From JANWJE01 sp044326545 (GTDB taxonomy: Bacteria > Chlamydiota > Chlamydiia > Chlamydiales > Parachlamydiaceae), in assembly GCA_044326545.1 (NCBI GenBank), contig JBIRBM010000021.1, positions 1 to 35,200 on the forward strand: a stretch of DNA of 35,200 nucleotides, given 5' to 3'. A program made the translations under genes and the position numbers. Under the pieces are notes generated by a model that was given only the letters and a program-made list of their open reading frames with translations, ran no database searches and had not been told where the DNA came from. Each line of letters starts with the position of its first letter. The stretch's first letter is position 1. Of this stretch, positions 7,978-15,300 are shown piece by piece.

Positions 7978-8140
7978 GGGGAGTTAAATAAGAAGATTCT
8001 ACAGACAACTGTCATTTTACAAAACTGTTTTTAATTTTTTTTTATCGCGAACGAATGACCGCTTCAGCGATTGCGGCTAAACCTCTTATTCCTGTAAACT
8101 TTTAACTCCCCTCTCGGTGCGTAAGGGGAGTTAAAAGTTT
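7978..8140. repeat. Nested inverted repeats with GGGGAGTTAAA ends
   Basis: GGGGAGTTAAA at 7978 is answered by TTTAACTCCCC at 8101-8111. The latter is also the left arm of a 17-base perfect hairpin, AAACTTTTAACTCCCCT (8096-8112), pairing with 8124-8140 around an 11-base loop. The interior 8000-8090 is AT-rich and has no gene. It appears to be overlapping remains of two insertions of the same family. Confidence 0.6.
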
Positions 8141-8240
8141 CAAATAAATGGAATAATACGATCTTCTCAGATAGACTTTAATTCGCTCTAATAATTAGAG
8201 AAAAAAATATGCTTGACTGTTGAGGTGTATCGCTTATTGA

Positions 8241-8403
8241 CTCACCTTACGTCCTAAGGAGTGTTATTTGGGTTGAAGCGAAAGCTCTACCGTTTGAAAG
8301 CTTGCAAAAAAGTCTATATTGAGAGAGAGATGGACCCTTTTGCACATTTTCAAGCCCGACGCTTCGGCTCATCCCAAATAACACTCTTGGTGCGTAAGGT
8401 GAG
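8241..8403. mobile_element. Fold-back (MITE-like) element with 7-bp target duplication
   Basis: The unit begins CTCACCTTACG and ends CGTAAGGTGAG. Its arms remain complementary for roughly 75 bases with mismatches (both contain GTGTTATTTGGG or its complement). It is flanked on both sides by the direct repeat TTATTGA (8234-8240 and 8404-8410), the mark of a transposition event. The interior differs from copies A, C and D although the tips are the same. It encodes nothing and sits between divergent genes, 40 bases upstream of the methyltransferase start. Confidence 0.8.
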
Positions 8404-8443
8404 TTATTGAATGACTCTCTATAAAAATAACAAGGATGATCAA

Positions 8444-9112
8444 ATGAAAAGAAAATTGCACTTAACTTGCTTTATCTTATCCTTACTGTTCAATCAAGAA
8501 GGGCAAGCAGTTGATACAGCAGAAATAAAATTCTCAGAAATTTATGACAAAGCCATTTGGGGAAGAAATGAGGAGGGTCTTGGTTATTCAGGAGGTGGGT
8601 CTTCTGTAAAAAATGCGGCAGCTTATATGGAATTTCTTCAAAATTTCTTAAAAGTTAACGCTATTAAGAGTGTTGTTGATGTGGGCTGCGGTGATTGGAC
8701 TTTTTCTAGATATCTTGATTGGAATGGGATTGACTATACGGGGTATGACATAGTGAAAAATGTAATTGAAAGAAATTTGGTCAGTTTTTCCACTCCTTCT
8801 ATTCAATTTATTCATGGTAATGCCGTTCATATGGATCTTCCGGAAGCTGATTTGCTGATTTGTAAGGATGTTCTCCAGCATCTGAGCAATGAGGATGTTT
8901 TCTTTTTTTTAAATCAAATTCACAAATTTAAGTATTGCCTTATAACGAATGATGTTGATCAAACATCTATGGGCGGCGCCAATAGTCAAATTTCTAGTGG
9001 CGGATATCGGACGTTAGATCTAACTGCCGCCCCTTTTAATGTAGATGGAATCAACATTTTTGCTTATCCATCAGAAAGTAATCTGAAGCAGATTCTGCTC
9101 ATCATGAACTAA
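8444..9112 (+). CDS. Exported class I SAM-dependent methyltransferase
   Basis: This 222-residue protein starts at the ATG at 8444, which has AAGGA a few bases upstream and gives a clean signal peptide (residues 1-22, cleavage after GQA). An ATG 33 bases earlier lies against the target duplication of the upstream mobile element and would spoil the signal. SAM motif I is VVDVGCGDWTFSRYL (77-91), an acidic residue at D102 ends strand 2, and DLLICKDVLQHL (136-147) is the motif IV region. The protein is therefore a small-molecule or glycan-type methyltransferase. It is the second exported methyltransferase of the cluster. Its acceptor is unknown. Confidence 0.7.
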   Translation: MKRKLHLTCFILSLLFNQEGQAVDTAEIKFSEIYDKAIWGRNEEGLGYSGGGSSVKNAAAYMEFLQNFLKVNAIKSVVDVGCGDWTFSRYLDWNGIDYTGYDIVKNVIERNLVSFSTPSIQFIHGNAVHMDLPEADLLICKDVLQHLSNEDVFFFLNQIHKFKYCLITNDVDQTSMGGANSQISSGGYRTLDLTAAPFNVDGINIFAYPSESNLKQILLIMN

Positions 9113-9116
9113 TCTT

Positions 9117-9303
9117 AGGCTTACCACCATTCTTTGGGTTTTGTATAAAAACTTGTTCATAATAGGTTTTAAGAGTGAGGATCAATCGATGATTTCTTTT
9201 GGCATATTAAGCCTCGAGACCAAGCAGAAAAATCTTCATCAAATGTTTCTGAACTATATTTTAATCCAAACTCAGCATGCGTTTGTTTTTTCTTTGAATC
9301 CAT
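9117..9303 (-). pseudogene. Short frameshifted gene remnant
   Basis: On the minus strand an ATG at 9303 opens 44 codons (MDSKKKQTHAEFGLKYSSE and on) that stop at 9169. Shifting frame near the stop lets the reading continue as LKTYYEQVFIQNPKNGGKP. Both parts have a coherent protein-like composition, so this may be the end of a decayed gene. No family is recognised. Confidence 0.25.
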
Positions 9304-9614
9304 GATGACGACTATCTAAAGCGATGACAGATCAGTCAATACGTTGAAAAGAAGAGGATATCGATCCTCATCCTTAAAAGTCTGGCTGGAAAGTCTAACA
9401 ACTGCTGTTCGAGATGATTTCGGTACCGTTCAAGGCTTTGGATGTTGGAGCATATTGATTCCCTCACCTTACACAGAGGAAGGTGAGGGAGACGTGACGA
9501 GATAGAGTAGAGGATCAACAAATATTTTTGCAATTGAGTTTTGACAAAAATAAATCACTTCATTAAAAGAGAAGATTCGTTATCAACACCCAACCTAAAA
9601 GAAAGGAAATCAAG
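9304..9614. other. Gene-free stretch with a small hairpin
   Basis: The only clear structure is CCCTCACCTT (9461-9470) pairing with AAGGTGAGGG (9480-9489). It contains the CTCACCTTAC tip of the fold-back repeats and may be a relic of one. The stretch ends with the ribosome binding site of the gene at 9615 (AAGGA at 9603-9607). Confidence 0.45.
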
Positions 9615-10043
9615 ATGAAAAAATTAGCGTTTTGCCTACTGGCTTGTTTTGCTTGTTTACAATTCAATCACGCTTCGGCTGCCGTTGCACCGTTTGGAGA
9701 AAGTGTACTTTTGATGGAAGCTGTTTTAAATGCTACCGTAGATCCTGAATTCTCTGGTTTATTTTCAACAACAGATGTTGTCGTAAGATTAGACAGATTG
9801 ACAAAAGAGGTCAATAAGTATGGAAGATCGAAGTACATTCTTGAAACAGTCACTCCAAATGCCCACAATTTTCCTCATAGAGCCAATCTATATCTTGTGA
9901 CTGTAGATGTACAACCTAATCCCGCGATAGGCCCTAACATTATCACAGTATTAAAAATGAAAGAAATTCGTAATGTCCGTGCTCTGCCTAAATGCGACAG
10001 AAACGGAGGAATTCACGATTCTTCTTCATCGTCTAGTCGATAA
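9615..10043 (+). CDS. Small secreted protein with serine tail, function unknown
   Basis: This 142-residue protein has a clear signal peptide (residues 1-22, cleavage after ASA). A mature domain of about 110 residues follows, predicted mixed alpha/beta, and the protein ends in a run of serines (DSSSSSSR). No catalytic motif or known family is visible. A cysteine-containing stretch near the end (LPKCDRNGG) is the only mature cysteine. The start is supported by AAGGA seven bases upstream. It stands alone, is followed by a terminator-like hairpin, and lies between the exported enzyme cluster and a mobile-element scar, which fits a secreted accessory or effector-type protein. Confidence 0.6.
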   Translation: MKKLAFCLLACFACLQFNHASAAVAPFGESVLLMEAVLNATVDPEFSGLFSTTDVVVRLDRLTKEVNKYGRSKYILETVTPNAHNFPHRANLYLVTVDVQPNPAIGPNIITVLKMKEIRNVRALPKCDRNGGIHDSSSSSSR

Positions 10044-10048
10044 GGGCT

Positions 10049-10068
10049 CCCTCGCCTAAAGGCGAGGG
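10049..10068 (+). terminator. Hairpin after the 9615-10043 gene
   Basis: CCCTCGCC and GGCGAGGG pair perfectly around TAAA, five bases after the stop codon. The T-run behind it is short (TTCC), so termination may be partial. Confidence 0.6.
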
Positions 10069-10125
10069 TTCCAAACAGATAAAGAAAATATAAACAAATA
10101 TAGATAAATATTATATTTTAAACCC

Positions 10126-10365
10126 ATGAAATTGAGTACATGGGCAAAGAAGCAAGGGATAAGTTATAGGACAGCTTGGCGCTGGTTTAAAGAAAATAAG
10201 TTACCAGTTATTGCTGAGCAGACAGAAACAGGTACTATACTTGTCAAAGACGAATCAACAGACTCGAAAAATATCGCCATCTGTGCAAGAGTATCCTCCT
10301 CTGATCAGAAAAAAGATTTAGATCAACAAATCGCACGAACTGGTCTACGAGTCATGAGCCGATGA
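10126..10365 (+). pseudogene. Truncated IS607-type serine recombinase (TnpA)
   Basis: This 79-codon frame starts with the MerR-like DNA-binding helix of IS607 TnpA (MKLSTWAKKQGISYRTAWRW), followed by the QTETGTILV linker and the first strand of the serine resolvase domain (IAICARVSSSDQKKDLDQQ). The catalytic serine is the middle one of ARVSSSDQ. Intact family members are roughly 190-220 residues, so more than half of the catalytic domain is missing. The last residues (TGLRVMSR) no longer fit the family, which points to an internal deletion rather than a point stop. It cannot be active. Confidence 0.85.
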
Positions 10366-10417
10366 AGCAAGAATTAATGAATGGAATATTTGTCCATAAA
10401 TTATAGAACGGTTCTAA

Positions 10418-10570
10418 GAATTTGTTTTCAAATTCAAGCGACCTCTAAGAGGTGTCAAAACCGCAGGGATAGAAAATCACAGTCAGCTTGATATTAAAAA
10501 ATATGGACCTGACTGTGATGTTCCATCTCTGAGATCTTTCAGACGGCCTCATAAGCCCGTTTCAATTTAA
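10418..10570 (+). pseudogene. Possible tnpB 3' remnant of the same IS607 element
   Basis: An open frame without a start codon reads FKRPLRGVKTAGIENHSQ and on, and ends in a TAA after RPHKPVSI. The VKTAGI core resembles the tail of some IS607-type TnpB proteins, recalled from memory. It lies just downstream of the broken tnpA on the same strand, as tnpB would. If correct, the element lost the end of tnpA and nearly all of tnpB in one deletion. Confidence 0.3.
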
Positions 10571-10592
10571 AAACAGCCTCTCAAAGCCTCAA

Positions 10593-11747
10593 TTATCCAT
10601 TATTTTCCATAAAAAAGAACTCCCGTACTTTTGGAATCAACAAATCGATTAAACGATTGTGATGTTGAATGCCAAATTCCAAACGAGATTTCAATTCTCT
10701 CATTGCCTCTTCGTTGTTTGCAGTCACTGCATGGGTAATATCATGAACTTGTAATCCTGCCATATCATCTGCTGCTGCAAGCTTAAACTGAGACAGAAAA
10801 GCATCATATGTTCTTCCTTCTATATCAACTTTTACGTCTGCAAGATTAATCATCACAGCAAACCCTGTCGTTGCATACACCCGCTTTTCACCATTTGACA
10901 AACACTCCCCCCCATCTCTCATCAATGCATCAGACGTTTTAATTGTCCCCAGTTTAACAACTTGGGCCTCATAATGCTCTCTATCTGCCTGATCCTTTGG
11001 ACCACAAAAAATCTGTGCGGCAACGTGAGACATGTCATAATCTTCTCGATAAAGCTCGACATTCGGCACGGAAATTCTTAAACCACTTTCTTCTTTTGCT
11101 TCTTTAAATGCCGTGTAAATATCAGAGTCCAATACACACGGATTATCAGGCCCACAAGATAATCCGGGTGATCTTCGCTCTATTGCGGTAAATCCTCCAA
11201 ATGTGGCATTTTTTCCCATCCCGGGATCAAACCGTCTAGTTCCGGTAAGGACGAAGAAACGGTCTGCACCTTCTGGGTTTTTACACTTAAAAACAGGAAT
11301 GATGTCAGAGGCTAAGCCAGGTTTAGGAAAAGCTTTTTGAGCAATTTCGGTGATGACACACAGATCCCTCATTTGAACAATTCGGATGATGTCCCCAAAA
11401 GGACCGGGACAATATTGGTTTTCTTCAACTAGACGTCTGTAAATTTGTTCAACTTCTCTCGTCATGTCGATTAAATTTCCATTAGCCGTTTGGAATGAAA
11501 TCGACTGAAATAACGGATTTCCCTTGTATTCGGGTGTGAAATTTTTTGCGAAGTGGGGTTTATCCTTATCCGCTGAAAGATAGACTTCGTGAGTATTGAC
11601 TCCAAGCGGATTAAACGTGATTTTTCCTTCTCTAACATGAACAAAATGAAGGAGATTTTTCGGTCCTTCATCTTCTCTTGTTTTTGTTAAGGTGTGATTA
11701 TGATTCAATACAGGAACTTCTTTTTGATCAAAATTTAAATTATTCAT
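10593..11747 (-). CDS. Divergent Nudix-like hydrolase, 384 residues
   Basis: A Nudix-box-like core is visible at AFKEAKEESGLRI (213-225), corresponding to the REUxEExGU half of the motif with Lys for Arg. GGFTAIERR (184-192) supplies the upstream glycine strand. Between them is an insert of about 20 residues (SPGLSCGPDNPCVLDSD), and the usual first Glu is not in register. The N-terminal 150 residues and the C-terminal helix-rich 100 residues are not recognised, and the protein is far longer than a minimal Nudix enzyme. There is no signal peptide. It stands alone between an IS607 scar and a 600-base gap. The likely chemistry is hydrolysis of a nucleoside diphosphate linked to another group. 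Activity is uncertain because of the motif changes. Confidence 0.55.
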   Translation of the reverse strand: MNNLNFDQKEVPVLNHNHTLTKTREDEGPKNLLHFVHVREGKITFNPLGVNTHEVYLSADKDKPHFAKNFTPEYKGNPLFQSISFQTANGNLIDMTREVEQIYRRLVEENQYCPGPFGDIIRIVQMRDLCVITEIAQKAFPKPGLASDIIPVFKCKNPEGADRFFVLTGTRRFDPGMGKNATFGGFTAIERRSPGLSCGPDNPCVLDSDIYTAFKEAKEESGLRISVPNVELYREDYDMSHVAAQIFCGPKDQADREHYEAQVVKLGTIKTSDALMRDGGECLSNGEKRVYATTGFAVMINLADVKVDIEGRTYDAFLSQFKLAAADDMAGLQVHDITHAVTANNEEAMRELKSRLEFGIQHHNRLIDLLIPKVREFFFMENNG

Positions 11748-12345
11748 ACTCTAACTTTTTTATATATTTTTAATTAAACAAAAAAAACAAATAAATTTTA
11801 ACTCGCAATTAATTTTTATTCAATCCGTTTTTTGCAAGATATTCGGCTTGCAACCAGTGCAATTCAAAGTGTAGGTTGACTATAGTTCAATTTCCATCCA
11901 TGGATACATGGACTTAGGCCAACTGCTGACAGCAATGGATTGTGACGACATTTGTTTCAAAGGAGCTTGTTTTGATGACAGAGTTGAGCAACCCCTCCTT
12001 GAACTCCACGCATAACAGGCTCTTTGCTAGCGACTCCTATCGAGAAACCCATTTATTTTTTCTGCAATTCATGACACGCCCTAGTCATTTGCCAATTTCT
12101 GGAAAATATCGATCTATTCATTTGTCAATAAAATGACGAGTGTCGGGATGCCCAAAGAAGTTTGGGAAGAAGCAGCCTAAAAAGCTCGAAAAAGGGATGA
12201 TCATGCCGCCATTGTACATCAACTCCTCTATGGGCTATTTATGCGACAAGAGGGTTTGGCAAGACAATTTATTTATATAGTCAAAAACACATGATTAGAT
12301 TATACCGGCTAAAGTGCTGTCTGAAAATTATAACACATCATCAAC
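11748..12345. other. Long gene-poor gap with possible coding relics
   Basis: No intact gene is supported. From 12133 to 12294 a plus-strand frame reads MTSVGMPKEVWEEAA, meets one stop at 12178-12180, then continues KARKRDDHAAIVHQLLYG to the next stop, like a short gene broken by a nonsense change. Another start-less frame around 11875-12015 reads IHGYMDLGQLLTAMDCDD and on. Neither is recognised. The promoter of the large TPR gene must lie at the right end. Confidence 0.3.
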
Positions 12346-15300
12346 ATGCACCTATATATTTTAATTTTGTTCATTAGTGTTTTATTTCAACCTCCCCACT
12401 GTTTTGGAATTCATCCTTTTGCGATCGAACATGTCGAATTAAAAGAGAATCGAGAAAAATTCCTGGCCATTATCAAACAATATGAAGATGAGCTTAAACA
12501 ATCCCCCCAAAATAGAAAACTCACCTTAGCAATCGCAGACGTCTATTATTCAATCAGAGAATATGATCAGGCCGCCACCTACTATCGCAAAGCATTAGAA
12601 GTCGACCCTGAAAATATTGCGATTAAGATTTCACTGGCTCAATCCTATCTCAATTATGGGCAGATTAAACAAAGCGAGCAGTTATTCCAAGAAATCGCTC
12701 AAAAAGACCCCAATCACCTTATTGTGATCAGCAGTTTAGGACGTATAGCAGCTCTTGAGCATCGTGATGCGGAAGCTGAAGAACTTTATCAAAAGGCGTT
12801 AAAAACATCGCCAAACGATCTCAACACCCTTTACTATCTTGCAGAATTCAGACTTGCAAAGAAGCGTTATTTAGAGGCCCAAAACATTCTAAAAGAGCTC
12901 ATCAAAAAGCAACCGGGTTCTCCATGGATGATCCGCTCCTTACAAAAAGCAGAACTTGGCCCTATGCTTGAAACTGCTCGAAAATTAGAACAACAAAAAG
13001 AGTTGAATGCAGCTGCTGCCCTTTATAAAAAAGAAATGGCCAATCATTCGAATATTCCGGACCTCTACATCGCATTCGCCTCTTTTTATTTGCGTCAACA
13101 CAATCCTCTAGAGGCGATCAAAATCATCAAACAAGGACTCAACCTTTATCCGGATGATCGTGGGCTGCTTCTGACTCTTGGATTTGGCTACCTTGCCAAT
13201 CATGAGATCGATGATGCAAAGATCATCTTTGAAAAAGAGTCTCAATCTAAAGACCTCCAATCTGAAGCCTTCACCGGGTTAGGGCGGATTGCAGCCTTTC
13301 ATGGCGATTGGGAAAAAGCTGAACACTTATTTGAGCTTGCAAGGGAGCGCAATCCCCTCGATACAACACCTCTTTATGACTTAGCTCAACTTAGAATCGA
13401 TCAAAAACGGTATAAAGAAGCACGACAACTCTTAGAAAGCATCACAAAAATTGATCCCGAGCAAGTAGAATCGGTAAAATCTCTGATAGAAGAAGCTGAA
13501 CTAGCTCCCATGATAGAAGCTGCAATTGATGCGGAAAAAGCACACAAATTCAAAGAAGCTGAACAAAAATATCAAGAGATGATTGCCAAATACCCCCATC
13601 ATCTCTCTAACTACATCCGATTGGGGCGCTTTTATAGGCTTCAAAAAGATGAGCAAAAAGAAATTGAAACTTATCTAAACGGATTAAATGCCGGCCCGCA
13701 ATCTGTTGATTTACAAGTGGCGCTAGGCTACGCCTATTTATCAAAAATGGACTTTAATTCCGCTCAAGAGAGATTCAAAAAAGCGCTTGATCTCCATCCT
13801 TTAAACGCAGAAGCGTTAGTCGGGGTCGCGCGATTGCGATCGCTCAAAGGTGAAAAAAAAGCCGCAGAAGACCTTTACCAAGAGATACTACTTGCTCATC
13901 CGAACAATGAAACAGCTCTTTCTTTTTTGGCTGATCTAAAGAGCGAAAATCATGAATTCCAAGAAGCCCAACTCCTTTATTCTCGGATCTTAAAAATCAA
14001 TCCAACAGCAGATTGGGCCCAGCAATCTCTTTTAAAGATCCAATACGCCGATCAATTCAACGCAATCAACACTTTTGAGAAGAGCGGAAATATCGAAAAA
14101 GCCATTCAAAAGGGAGAGGATTTGGTAGAAAAGATCCCCAAAAGCGTTGAGGCTTATCTCACCCTTGGCCGCCTTTATACCATCAAAAAACAGCATAAAA
14201 AACTCATCTACTTGTATCAAAAGGCTCTATCACATAACCCCCAATCCTATCAGCTACGGGTGAATCTAGGACTGGCTTATCTTAACCTACATCAAATCGA
14301 ACAGGCAGAGGAATGTTTTGAATTTGTCTTAAAACAAGACCCGGCAAATGACGAAGCCATGGCAGGCTTGGCAAGAGTCGCCGTTTTAAAGAATAACCCC
14401 TCCCTTGCAGAGCGACTATACAACACTGCATTAACAATCAATCCAAAGAGTTTACTGACCTTGTCCTACTTGGGGGAATTTTATTTGAAACAAAAAGAGT
14501 ATGCCAAGGCCCAAGGCGTTTATAAAAAAATCTTAAAGATTCTTCCGGATGCACCTTGGGCAAATATCGGATTAGAAGAGGCTCAATATGGCCCGTTATT
14601 AAAAACAATCAAAGACAAAGAGGGGACACAAGATTTTCATGCCGCTGAAGCGTTATATCTAAAATTAATCGCAGAATCTTCGCAAAGCATCAAATACTCT
14701 ATTCAACTTGGGCAATTATACATCAAAACACATCGCCCGCAAAAGGCGCTCTCTGTTTATCACCATGCCTTAAAAAAAGATCCCCATTCGCTCGATTTGC
14801 AAACAGCACTCGGCTTTGCTTATCTGGCAAACAAAGAGCTGAAAAAAGGACAGCAGCTCTTTAAAAAGGTGTTAAAACTCTCTGCAAAACAGGCTGAAGC
14901 AATCGCTGGCTTAGGGCGTGTTGCGCAATTAAGCGATGATCCTATCCATGCAAAACTGCGTTATAACGAAGCAATAAAGATTGATCCACATAACATCACA
15001 GCACGCAGCGATCTCGCCCAACTCTTGTACAAGGAAGGAGATTATCGCTTAGCGAAAAAACACTTTAAAAAGATTTTGTCCCTCAATCCTGATGCTCTTT
15101 GGGTGAAACAAGCAATCAAAGATGCAACCTGGGGCAAATTGCTAAAAGAAATTGAAAATAAAGAAGAGGCAAATGAACTGATTGGGGCGGCGATCTTATG
15201 GGAGCAACTTCTGTTAGAGGAACCTAAAGATAGCGACTATTATTTAAGAGCCGGTCTTTTTTATCATAGGATCAAGGAATATCAAAAGGCAATCAATACT

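Noticed and set aside
9412..9455. Third copy of the TATACCGAAAC palindrome
   Set aside because: Only short pieces (TTTCGGTA and TTTGGATGTTGGAG) agree and the inverted-repeat form is lost; too weak to list as a feature.
11942..12136. 64-codon plus-strand frame in the gap before the TPR gene
   Set aside because: No recognisable composition, no ribosome binding site, and better-looking but broken frames overlap it.
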